Origin: Shimia abyssi
GTDB lineage: Bacteria; Pseudomonadota; Alphaproteobacteria; Rhodobacterales; Rhodobacteraceae
DNA: 64,000 nucleotides
Direction: 5' to 3'
NCBI RefSeq assembly: GCF_003014475.1
Contig: NZ_PYGJ01000003.1
Span: 1-64,000 of the forward strand
Position 1 is the stretch's first letter, and each line of letters starts with the position of its first letter. A model generated the notes under the pieces. The model did not search any database. It was not told the DNA's origin and worked only from the letters and a program-made list of their open reading frames with translations. A program made the position numbers and the translations under genes. Of this stretch, positions 8,404 to 15,749 are shown in pieces.

Positions 8404-9915
8404 ATGGAATTCGTTTTTTCCCAACTTTCCGGCTTTGGCGAGGCCTTTGTCGCGCTGGTCGTTGATCCGCTGACCTATGTCTATCTGATCACTTCGGTCT
8501 TTCTGGGCATCACTTTCGGCGCGCTGCCAGGGCTGACGGCCACTCTGGCGGTGACCATCCTGACCGGGTTTTTTGGCAATAAGATCCCGCTGGATTACTC
8601 GCTCATTGCGCTGCTCGGAGCTTACGTTGGTGCCATTTACGGCGGCTCTTATCCTTCGATCCTCCTCAACATCCCCGGCACCGCGGCAAGTGCGGCGACC
8701 GCGATGGATGGCTATCCGTTGGCCAGGTCCGGCCGCGGCGGCGAGGCCTTGGGCCTTACAACAACTGCCAGCTTTATTGGCACGCTGATTGGCACCGTTG
8801 CGTTGCTGATTTTTGTCTGGGTGCTGTTGCTGATCTCCAAAAATATTGCCAGCCCGGAAAAGGCGCTGTTGGCGCTCTTTGGGATTCTCCTGTCCGGTAC
8901 TCTGATGAGCGAGGATCTGGTGATTAAAGGCTGGATCGCCGGGCTGATCGGACTGGCTATGGCGATGGTCGGCATGGATCCCCTGTTGTCTGAGCCACGC
9001 TACACCTTTGGCTGGTCTTACATGCTGTCCGGCTTTCAGGTGGTTCCGGTGCTGATGGGGGCCTTTGCGGTGCCGCAGATCATCGAAGGGCTGCGCCATG
9101 TTGAGGCTGCCAAAATGCTGAAGCTTCAGGGTCGGATATTGCCAAACATGATAGCCATCCGGCGTCACATGCCAACAATCACACGATCCGGTGTCATTGG
9201 CACAGGCGTCGGTGCTTTGCCAGGCGTTGGCGAAGACGTGGCCGGTTGGGTCAGCTACGGTGTTGGAAAATCCGTCTCTAAAGACGGCAAAAACTTTGGC
9301 AAAGGCTCAATCGAAGGGCTGCTGTCGTCGGAAACCGCCAACAACGCCTGTATTGGTGGCGCGCTCATTCCGCTGCTGGTTCTGGGGATTCCGGGCTCAC
9401 CCCCTGCGGCGGCACTGATGGGGGCGTTCAAGATCAACAATGTTATTCCCGGGCCAACGATTGATCCGGAAATCATTCTGCGTGTCGTCGCCATCATGGT
9501 GCTGGCATCCTTCACCATGTTCGTCCTTGGCCTGTTCACCGCCAGGGTCTTCATCCACATTCTGCGCATTCCACAGACTGTCTTTCTGCCCGTTGTCATG
9601 GTTCTGACCACCATTGGATCCTTCAGCGTCGGGGGCGGTATCAACGATCTCTATCTGATGTTGGGTGTGGGGTTCGTCGCCTATTTCATGACATTGCTGA
9701 AGTATCCGATTGCTCCGCTTGTCATTGGTGTCATTCTGGGCGGGTTGTTCGACGAAACCTTCCGTCGTTCGTTGCTGATTTCGGATGGTGATCTTTCGGT
9801 CTTTGTTTCCCGCCCCGGCGCTGCCATTCTGCTGACGTTGAATGTGACACTGATCCTTGCGCAGGTGCCGGCTGTTCGCCGGACTTTCCAGGCTCTGAAA
9901 CAGAGAGTTATCTGA
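8404..9915 (+). CDS. TctA-family large permease subunit
   Basis: This is the transport channel of the tripartite tricarboxylate transporter, 503 residues with about 11-12 membrane helices. Family hallmarks are GALPGLTATLAVTIL near the N terminus and the repeated GVGALPGVGEDVAGWVSYG motif around residue 265, plus YGGSYPSILLNIPGTAAS. It forms a complex with TctB in the inner membrane and takes ligand from TctC, driven by an ion gradient. Its stop overlaps the start of the next gene by one base (TGATG), showing translational coupling with the catabolic genes. Confidence 0.93.
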   Translation: MEFVFSQLSGFGEAFVALVVDPLTYVYLITSVFLGITFGALPGLTATLAVTILTGFFGNKIPLDYSLIALLGAYVGAIYGGSYPSILLNIPGTAASAATAMDGYPLARSGRGGEALGLTTTASFIGTLIGTVALLIFVWVLLLISKNIASPEKALLALFGILLSGTLMSEDLVIKGWIAGLIGLAMAMVGMDPLLSEPRYTFGWSYMLSGFQVVPVLMGAFAVPQIIEGLRHVEAAKMLKLQGRILPNMIAIRRHMPTITRSGVIGTGVGALPGVGEDVAGWVSYGVGKSVSKDGKNFGKGSIEGLLSSETANNACIGGALIPLLVLGIPGSPPAAALMGAFKINNVIPGPTIDPEIILRVVAIMVLASFTMFVLGLFTARVFIHILRIPQTVFLPVVMVLTTIGSFSVGGGINDLYLMLGVGFVAYFMTLLKYPIAPLVIGVILGGLFDETFRRSLLISDGDLSVFVSRPGAAILLTLNVTLILAQVPAVRRTFQALKQRVI

Positions 9916-10196
9916 TGTATGCCGTAACCGTAACTTTTGTGGTCAAGCCAGAAATGATGCCGTCCTTCCTGCCGCTGATGGCCCGGAATGCGCGCATTTC
10001 GCGCAAGGTTGAAACGGGCTGTCAGCATTTCGATGTGTGCCGGGATGGAGACATCGTATTTCTCTACGAGGTCTACGATGATCGCACGGCCTTTGATGCA
10101 CATCTGGCCAGCGCCCATTTTCAAGAATTCGATGCCGCCGTGTCCAGTATGATCCAGGAAAAACAGGTCCGGCTTTTTAACGAGGTGATCCGATGA
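9915..10196 (+). CDS. Antibiotic-biosynthesis monooxygenase (ABM)-fold small protein
   Basis: This 93-residue ferredoxin-like ABM/YgiN-family protein begins MYAVTVTFVVKPEM and carries the ETGCQHFDVCRDGDIVFLYEVYDD pattern and a SAHFQEFD helix. Members include quinol monooxygenases, heme-degrading enzymes and proteins with no shown activity. It is embedded between the transporter and the lactonase-like gene, overlapping both. It may act on a pathway intermediate or as a tautomerase-like or protective factor; nothing in the sequence settles this. Confidence 0.8.
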   Translation: MYAVTVTFVVKPEMMPSFLPLMARNARISRKVETGCQHFDVCRDGDIVFLYEVYDDRTAFDAHLASAHFQEFDAAVSSMIQEKQVRLFNEVIR

Positions 10197-10990
10197 GCGA
10201 CTGGGAAGTTCATGCGGTCAAATACGCGGATCGCAATGCGCGTACACGCGCGGACAGTTTTATCTTTGACGACAATCACGACGCCCCGCATGCCATGGAT
10301 TATTACATGTGGTTGCTGCGAAATGGCGATCGGGTCATTCTGGTTGACACTGGATATGATGAGGACGAGGCCAGCTCTCGCGGACGCCCTATTCGTCTTA
10401 ATCCGGTTGAAGCGCTTGCGCCGCTGGGGCTCACTCCAGAAAATGTGACCGAGGTGATCGTGACCCACCTCCACTATGACCACGCTGGTGGACTGGCCTT
10501 GTTCCCGAGTGCTCACCTGCATCTACAGGCTGCTGAATTGGCTTTTGCCACGGGGCCATGCATGTGTCACGACACACTTCGGATGCCGTTTACGGCGGGC
10601 CATGTCTGTGAAGCGATCAAACGGCTCTATCAGGGCAAATTGACGTTTCATGACGGCGATGCCGAGATTGCGGATGGTGTGACAGTGCACTGCATTGGCG
10701 GACACTCGCGGGGCCTCCAGGCTGTTCGTATTCGAACGCAGGCAGGGTGGATGGTTCTGGCCTCGGATGCGGCACATTTCTATGAAAACCTGTGGTTGCG
10801 AAAACCCTTTCCAATCGTGGTCGATCTGGAGAACATGTTGACGGGATTTGATCGTCTTGAAACGTTAGCCACGCGGCGCGAGTTAATTGTGCCAGGTCAC
10901 GACCCGATTGTGCGTCGCGCATTTGCCCAAGGGGCTTCGGATCACATTTTCAGGCTGGATACCGGCCCCATTGCAGAGATCAACTTATGA
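10193..10990 (+). CDS. Metallo-beta-lactamase-fold hydrolase, AHL-lactonase-like
   Basis: This 265-residue MBL-fold enzyme has the metal-binding motif THLHYDHAGG (His92, His94, Asp96, His97), a further histidine in CIGGHSRG, an aspartate in LASDAAHFYENL and a last histidine in VPGHDP, complete for a two-metal site. The arrangement resembles N-acyl-homoserine lactonases (AiiA/AttM type), but the gene is buried in a sugar-acid operon with ATGA overlaps on both sides. Opening of a sugar lactone before kinase action is the more likely role. Quorum quenching remains possible and cannot be excluded from sequence. Confidence 0.85.
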   Translation: MSDWEVHAVKYADRNARTRADSFIFDDNHDAPHAMDYYMWLLRNGDRVILVDTGYDEDEASSRGRPIRLNPVEALAPLGLTPENVTEVIVTHLHYDHAGGLALFPSAHLHLQAAELAFATGPCMCHDTLRMPFTAGHVCEAIKRLYQGKLTFHDGDAEIADGVTVHCIGGHSRGLQAVRIRTQAGWMVLASDAAHFYENLWLRKPFPIVVDLENMLTGFDRLETLATRRELIVPGHDPIVRRAFAQGASDHIFRLDTGPIAEINL

Positions 10991-12216
10991 AAATTGGTGT
11001 CATCGCGGATGATTTTACCGGGGCTTCAGATATTGCCCTGACGTTGGCCGAAGGCGGAATGTCCGTCGCGCAGTTTATAGGCGTTCCGGACCGTCCGGCT
11101 GACGCCACGCTTGAGGCGGGTGTTGTTGCGTTGAAATCCCGGACGGCGCGGGTTGGTCAGGCCGTTCACGACAGTCTGGCGGCCTGTGACTGGTTATTGG
11201 CGCAGGGCGCGGAACAGATCGTTTTCAAAGTGTGCTCGACGTTTGATAGCACTGCCGAGGGCAATATCGGCCCCGTTTTGGAGGCCTTGGCCGCCAAACT
11301 TGGCGCGCAGCACGTGATCACTTGCCCTGCATTTCCTGAGAATGGCCGCAGCGTGTATCAGGGGCATCTTTTTGTCTCAGACAGGCTGCTGAACGAAAGC
11401 GGTATGCAAAACCATCCGCTGACACCGATGACCGACCCCGACCTGCGGCGGGTTCTGGGTGAGCAGACCAGCTGGCCGGTGTCGCACATAAACGCCCAGA
11501 CAGTGACCCATGGGCCAGACGCCGTGCGTGCCGCCTTACCAGACGGTCCCGCCATGGTGATCGTTGACGCCATTCACGACGCCGATCTTTTGACGATTGG
11601 CCAAGCGGCGAAAGGGGAGGTTCTTTTGTGCGGCGGCTCCGGGATTGCGATTGGCTTGCCCGCAAATTTTGGTGCGCAGGCGGCAACACCCCATTGGGAA
11701 TCTGTTACAGGAAGGGCCGTGGTCATTTCCGGGTCCTGTTCAATTGCAACTCGGGGGCAGGTGGATCAATATCGTAAGATCGCCCCGTCGAAAGAGATTT
11801 CGGCTGAAGACGCTGTTTCCGGGGCCGTTACGGCCAGTACTTTGGCTGACTGGGTTCAGGCCCAACCGGGCAGCCCGTTGGTTTTTTCGTCCGCCGATCC
11901 GAAAGTCGTTCAAGAAGCCCAGCTCAGATTCGGCCGCGATACAGCTGCAAGGGCCATTGAAACCTTGTTTTCTGATCTGGCTGCTTGTCTTGTCCAACGC
12001 GGCTTTGCGCGGTTCGTCATTGCCGGTGGCGAAACGTCTGGGTCGGTGGTGTCGGGTCTGAAGGCGACGGAACTCACCATCGGGCCGCGGATTGCACCGG
12101 GTGTTCCTGTGGTGCGCATTGGCGGTACAGATGTGGGATTGGCCCTGAAGTCGGGTAATTTTGGCGACCGGGATTTCTTTGAAACATCCCTGAAAGTGAT
12201 GGAGACGAGTTCTTGA
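10987..12216 (+). CDS. otnK: Four-carbon acid sugar kinase family protein (OtnK-like)
   Basis: It is an ATP-dependent kinase of the DUF1537 family, 409 residues. The N-terminal domain begins IGVIADDFTGASDIALTLAEGGM, the family signature; the C-terminal nucleotide-binding domain contains GGETSGSVVSGL and RIGGTDVGLALKSGNFG. Characterised members phosphorylate 3-oxo-tetronates or 3-oxo-isoapionate, and the gene directly downstream encodes the matching class II aldolase-type decarboxylase, so a kinase/decarboxylase pair producing dihydroxyacetone phosphate is likely. The start overlaps the lactonase-like gene (ATGA). The gene symbol is by family; substrate not proven. Confidence 0.87.
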   Translation: MKIGVIADDFTGASDIALTLAEGGMSVAQFIGVPDRPADATLEAGVVALKSRTARVGQAVHDSLAACDWLLAQGAEQIVFKVCSTFDSTAEGNIGPVLEALAAKLGAQHVITCPAFPENGRSVYQGHLFVSDRLLNESGMQNHPLTPMTDPDLRRVLGEQTSWPVSHINAQTVTHGPDAVRAALPDGPAMVIVDAIHDADLLTIGQAAKGEVLLCGGSGIAIGLPANFGAQAATPHWESVTGRAVVISGSCSIATRGQVDQYRKIAPSKEISAEDAVSGAVTASTLADWVQAQPGSPLVFSSADPKVVQEAQLRFGRDTAARAIETLFSDLAACLVQRGFARFVIAGGETSGSVVSGLKATELTIGPRIAPGVPVVRIGGTDVGLALKSGNFGDRDFFETSLKVMETSS

Positions 12217-12857
12217 GTGAGCAGGCCCGGGCGCGAGAGGATATCTGCAGAATCGCGAAATCCATGTTTGACCGTGGACTGACCTGTGGCGCATCCGGCA
12301 ACATCTCGGTGCGCTTGTCTGATGGTACTTTGCTGGTGACCCCAACAGGCAGCTCGATGGGGTTCCTTGATCCGGCAAAGATCAGTCAGCTGGATCAAAA
12401 CCTGCGACATTTAAGCGGCGACAAGCCCACCAAAGAAATCCCGCTTCACAGTGCGTTCTATGACACCCGTGCCCAAACCGGCGCTGTCGTTCATTTGCAT
12501 TCCACACATTCTGTTGCCCTGTCGATGCTGCCTGATACGGACCCTGAGAATATCCTTCCAAATCTGACACCCTATTCGATCATGCGACTGGGGCGCGTTA
12601 AACTGCTGCCTTTCTTTCTCCCTGGCGATGCGGGCATGAGCACAGCTGTCCGGGGTTTAGCCGGCAAAAGGTCTGCTGTTTTGCTTGCAAATCATGGACC
12701 TGTCGTGGCTGGTAAGGATGTGTGGGCCGCGACCTATGCTATTGAGGAATTAGAAGAAACAGCAAAGCTAGCACTGCTGACCCGTGGGATGTCTCCGACA
12801 GCGTTATCGCCTGAACAGGTCCAAAGTATCATCAGAACATTTGATGTGGACTGGTAG
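12213..12857 (+). CDS. otnC: Class II aldolase/adducin-type decarboxylase (OtnC-like)
   Basis: This zinc enzyme of the fuculose-aldolase fold has 214 residues. Visible features are GLTCGASGNISVRL, the TPTGSSMGFLDPAKI segment, the zinc-binding VVHLHSTHSVAL, and LANHGPVVAGKDVWAATYAIEELEETAKLAL with the third histidine. The pairing with the OtnK-like kinase implies decarboxylation of a 3-oxo-tetronate 4-phosphate (or a related branched acid phosphate) to dihydroxyacetone phosphate and carbon dioxide. The start is TTG, overlapping the kinase stop (TTGA), the last gene of the operon. No terminator is seen after it. Confidence 0.87.
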   Translation: MSEQARAREDICRIAKSMFDRGLTCGASGNISVRLSDGTLLVTPTGSSMGFLDPAKISQLDQNLRHLSGDKPTKEIPLHSAFYDTRAQTGAVVHLHSTHSVALSMLPDTDPENILPNLTPYSIMRLGRVKLLPFFLPGDAGMSTAVRGLAGKRSAVLLANHGPVVAGKDVWAATYAIEELEETAKLALLTRGMSPTALSPEQVQSIIRTFDVDW

Positions 12858-13393
12858 CAACCTGGGTGGCGAAGGCAAAGGTTAGTCCGCGAAGATTTTG
12901 ATTTGCTTGTTGTGGGTTGCGACAATGCGCAATGTGATCCTTGCCGATAAATCGAGTGCGTTTCAGATCGATTTCCTTCAAAAGTAGCCAAATTCCTAAG
13001 GATATTACTTTGCACGCCATGTATTTCTATTTGCGTTATGGCGTTTTCTTACGCGATCTAGAAGAAATTTTGGCTGAATGAGGTGTCGTTGTTTACCACG
13101 CGGCATTGAACAGGTGGGGCGTCAAACACTCACCTCAGGTCGCGTTGAGAGCGCAACCATCCAAATGCACGTCGAACCGATGGTGGCGTTTGGATGAGAC
13201 TTATAGCCGCGACCGCACAGGCCGCTTTGTCCCGCAATGTGTGAACTAGTTCGACGTGCCGCGAAGGTCTGAAGAGCGGGACGATACGGACATTCGCTAC
13301 GTGAGGTTCCAATGACCACTTTGCGGTCGTTCGCTGTGCCGTGCCTGGATGACCGCTCTGCAGAACAGAGCGACCACTTAGAAAGCCATCAGG
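12858..13393. other. Intergenic region with degenerate repeat-like sequence
   Basis: This stretch has no supported gene. The second half (about 13,130-13,375) is rich in short repeated words such as GACATTCGCT, GTCGTTCGCTG and GAGCGGGAC. Some of these recur in altered form at 14,090-14,140. Open frames here on the minus strand have no recognisable domains. It looks like decayed repeat or mobile-element sequence. Confidence 0.4.
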
Positions 13394-13813
13394 TCAGCGC
13401 GAAAAGCCGCTGATCTGAGGAAAATACGTTGGTGAGAACGGTGCTAGCCCTTCCTTCAGATCGTCGCCTGCCGGCCCATAAACCACGACTGACGTTATAG
13501 TGAAGGTTCCGAGGAACTCTTCAGCGAAATTAGCACCAAAATTCCCCATGTGCGTCATCGCCGCAGCGTTGTCAGCATAGCGTTCGTAAATGTGCACTTG
13601 GTCGCCTTCACCCATGTAATCGTAGGTTAATGCGCCCGGCTCGTTGGCCTGCGTAGCGGAGACCATCCGGTCTAGAAGCGGTTTAACTGCATCTGCCTTC
13701 CCGGAGTTGACTGTCATCGTAATGTGCCAGTGGACATCATCTGCGCTATGACCGTCAGCCAGGGCGGATCCTGCGAAAAGAAAGGTGGCTCCAATAAGTT
13801 GCAAATATTTCAT
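13394..13813 (-). CDS. Exported ABM-domain protein
   Basis: This 139-residue protein has an N-terminal signal peptide (MKYLQLIGATFLFAGSALA-DG) followed by one antibiotic-biosynthesis monooxygenase domain: VHWHITMTVNSGKADAVKPLLDRMV, then ANEPGALTYDYMGEGDQVHIYERYADNAAAMTHM. AGGAG lies eight bases before the ATG. ABM proteins are usually cytoplasmic, so export is notable. The gene stands alone between two repeat-rich intergenic regions; its link to neighbouring loci is unclear. A role in a periplasmic detoxification or signalling reaction is speculation. Confidence 0.82.
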   Translation of the reverse strand: MKYLQLIGATFLFAGSALADGHSADDVHWHITMTVNSGKADAVKPLLDRMVSATQANEPGALTYDYMGEGDQVHIYERYADNAAAMTHMGNFGANFAEEFLGTFTITSVVVYGPAGDDLKEGLAPFSPTYFPQISGFSR

Positions 13814-14228
13814 GGTTTTAATCTCCTGTTAGAATTTACATCTGCTCAAGCTAGCACAATCTCGTCTTCGACATTGAATTTTCTGAAGCCAAGTATGTCC
13901 CTGCTAACCTAACAGTGCATGGGAAGTCCTGAGAAATGGATCAACGTGAGCATTTCCAAATTCTTTTCCACCATTACCAATGCTGAGGCCTTGACGATGT
14001 CTGCTTCGGGCTCCGACCCGTCATACGCCGCAGGGCTCTTAAAGGTCTGCTATGGGCTCGTTCCAGCCGTTCGCCGTAATTTGAACTAAGGTCCGTTGAG
14101 CGGGACCGAACTGTCATTGGTGACCGCTTGGCAGATGGCCGCCTCCGGCAGCTATCTGCACTGCGGATGATTTTTGGGAAGCGGTCCATGGGGTCCTGTA
14201 TCATCAACGTTATTGGCGACGAACATAT
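13814..14228. other. Intergenic region, repeat-like, no gene
   Basis: This lies upstream of the exported ABM gene and downstream of the LysR gene. Its AT-rich right-hand flank of the ABM gene probably holds that promoter. From about 14,030 to 14,210 it shares short words (AAGGTC, GAGCGGGAC, CATT-G-TGACCGC) with 13,260-13,350, suggesting the same decayed repeat family. Confidence 0.4.
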
Positions 14229-15113
14229 TTAGTCACCGGTGGTCCCGACGACTTCTAAAAACCTTTCAATAGCGGCAGAGTTTCCGGTTTTCCGAAATGC
14301 AACGTACAAGTCGATTGGGTTGCTGCATGGTTCAAATGGAACGAAGGTGACCCCTGGGGGAGCAATGTTCCGGACCCAAGCTGGTGCCAGTGCGATCCCG
14401 AGCTCTTGAGCTACGAATTGCAATAGTGTGGACTTGTCGATGATCTCGCAAACAATGTTCGGCTGTGCACCAATCTGTCGGAAACCGCTCCAAAGTACCT
14501 CATGCAAAATTGGTCGCGCGTGTTTTGGATAACCTACGATCGGTTGGTTTGCGATTTCAGATGCGGAAAGGGACGCAGAACCAGAAAGAGGGTTGGTATC
14601 GGCAAGGACCACCACGACAGGCTGACTGTGCAGCAGCTTACTGGTTATAAAGTTTTCTTCCAGAGGCGTTCGTACGAAAGCCACATCGGTGCGATGGCTG
14701 ATCAACTCTTGAGCATGCTGCTCGGAGGACGAAATTTCCAGAACCTGGACATGGACGTTTGGATCGGTTTCGCGGAATGAGAGTAGCACTTTGGGCAACA
14801 GCATCGAGATCGCCTCATCAACACCGCTCACGCGAATGTGGCGCAGGTCGGACTCGGCGGTGTGGCGAACATTGGAGACCGACCTTTCGATATCGGCAAG
14901 AATCCTTTTGGCATCCTGAGGGAACTCCGACCCGGCTTGGGTCATGCTGACTTGTCGGGTCGTCCTGAAGAACAGCCGGACTCCAAGTTCGTGCTCCAAC
15001 GCCGCAATCCGTTCAGAGAGGGCGGATTGGCTCAGCCCCAAACGTTCGCCCGCGCGTCGGAAGTGAAGTTCTTCCGCGACGGCGACGAAGCATTCCAGTT
15101 GTCTGATGTTCAA
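14229..15113 (-). CDS. LysR-family transcriptional regulator
   Basis: The N-terminal helix-turn-helix is typical (LNIRQLECFVAVAEELHFRRAGERLGLSQSALSERIAALE), followed by a periplasmic-binding-like effector domain to residue 294. I prefer a TTG start at 15113: AAAGGA sits seven bases upstream and the protein then begins exactly at the conserved helix. An ATG at 15161 would overlap leuD by 29 bases. It is the last gene of the operon with the hydro-lyase subunits and the hydrolase, and most likely acts on the divergent promoter region at about 18,060-18,125. The effector is presumably the transported carboxylate or a product of it. Confidence 0.88.
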   Translation of the reverse strand: MNIRQLECFVAVAEELHFRRAGERLGLSQSALSERIAALEHELGVRLFFRTTRQVSMTQAGSEFPQDAKRILADIERSVSNVRHTAESDLRHIRVSGVDEAISMLLPKVLLSFRETDPNVHVQVLEISSSEQHAQELISHRTDVAFVRTPLEENFITSKLLHSQPVVVVLADTNPLSGSASLSASEIANQPIVGYPKHARPILHEVLWSGFRQIGAQPNIVCEIIDKSTLLQFVAQELGIALAPAWVRNIAPPGVTFVPFEPCSNPIDLYVAFRKTGNSAAIERFLEVVGTTGD

Positions 15114-15132
15114 TCCGTATTCCTTTGATCGT

Positions 15133-15738
15133 TTACTTGATGACGCTAATTCGCATTCCATCGCTTAATCCGGCCTCGAAATCGCGGATTGCGCCTGCAT
15201 ATTCGAGCGAGTCCAACGTATCATCGCGGCCTCGGATCAGCGATGTTCGTGTGGCATCGTCCATCTCGAAAGGTACGGAGGTTTCGCCCGCCGTTATTGT
15301 ACGGCTATTTAGGTCAATCGATATCTCGGCGCCGCTAGGGTTGCTGGCGAATTGCAAGAGGGCGTCCCGTGCTGCGGGGGAAACAACCGGCAGTGCAAGA
15401 CCATTTTTCCGGGCATTGTCGTAGAAAATCCCGGCAAAACCTGTCCCGATGCAGGCGCTGATCCCCAACTGCCTCATACCCCAGACAGCATGTTCCCGGC
15501 TAGACCCACACCCAAAATTGTCGCCGACAACCAATATCGTCGCTTTAGTCCAAGGCGCTTGGTTCAGAGTGAATTCCGGGCGGTGTTGCCCCGCGTTGTC
15601 AAAGCGCAGATCGGCAAAAGTACCGTCTGCCAACCCTTCGCGGGTGATCGTGATCAAAAATCGTTTGGGCATGATCACATCGGTATCGACATTGGCCAGC
15701 GGCAAGGGGGCGGCGATCCCTTTGATCGTCTTGGTCAT
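15133..15738 (-). CDS. leuD: LeuD-type aconitase-family small subunit (paralogue)
   Basis: This is the swivel-domain subunit of an isopropylmalate-dehydratase-type hydro-lyase, 201 residues. It shows AAPLPLANVDTDVIMPKRFL at the N terminus, then VGDNFGCGSSREHAVW and GTGFAGIFYDNARKNGLALP, all diagnostic. The ATG at 15738 follows AAAGG; an ATG at 15753 overlaps the leuC stop. It forms a heterodimer with the adjacent large subunit. Placement in an operon with a hydrolase, a LysR regulator and opposite a TRAP transporter suggests catabolism of a carboxylate rather than leucine synthesis. The symbol marks the family only. Confidence 0.85.
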   Translation of the reverse strand: MTKTIKGIAAPLPLANVDTDVIMPKRFLITITREGLADGTFADLRFDNAGQHRPEFTLNQAPWTKATILVVGDNFGCGSSREHAVWGMRQLGISACIGTGFAGIFYDNARKNGLALPVVSPAARDALLQFASNPSGAEISIDLNSRTITAGETSVPFEMDDATRTSLIRGRDDTLDSLEYAGAIRDFEAGLSDGMRISVIK

Positions 15739-15749
15739 CAGTTTGCCTT

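Noticed and set aside
13122-13319. 65-codon minus-strand frame between otnC and the exported ABM gene
   Set aside because: No domain, no ribosome site, and it lies in repeat-like sequence with short words shared elsewhere.
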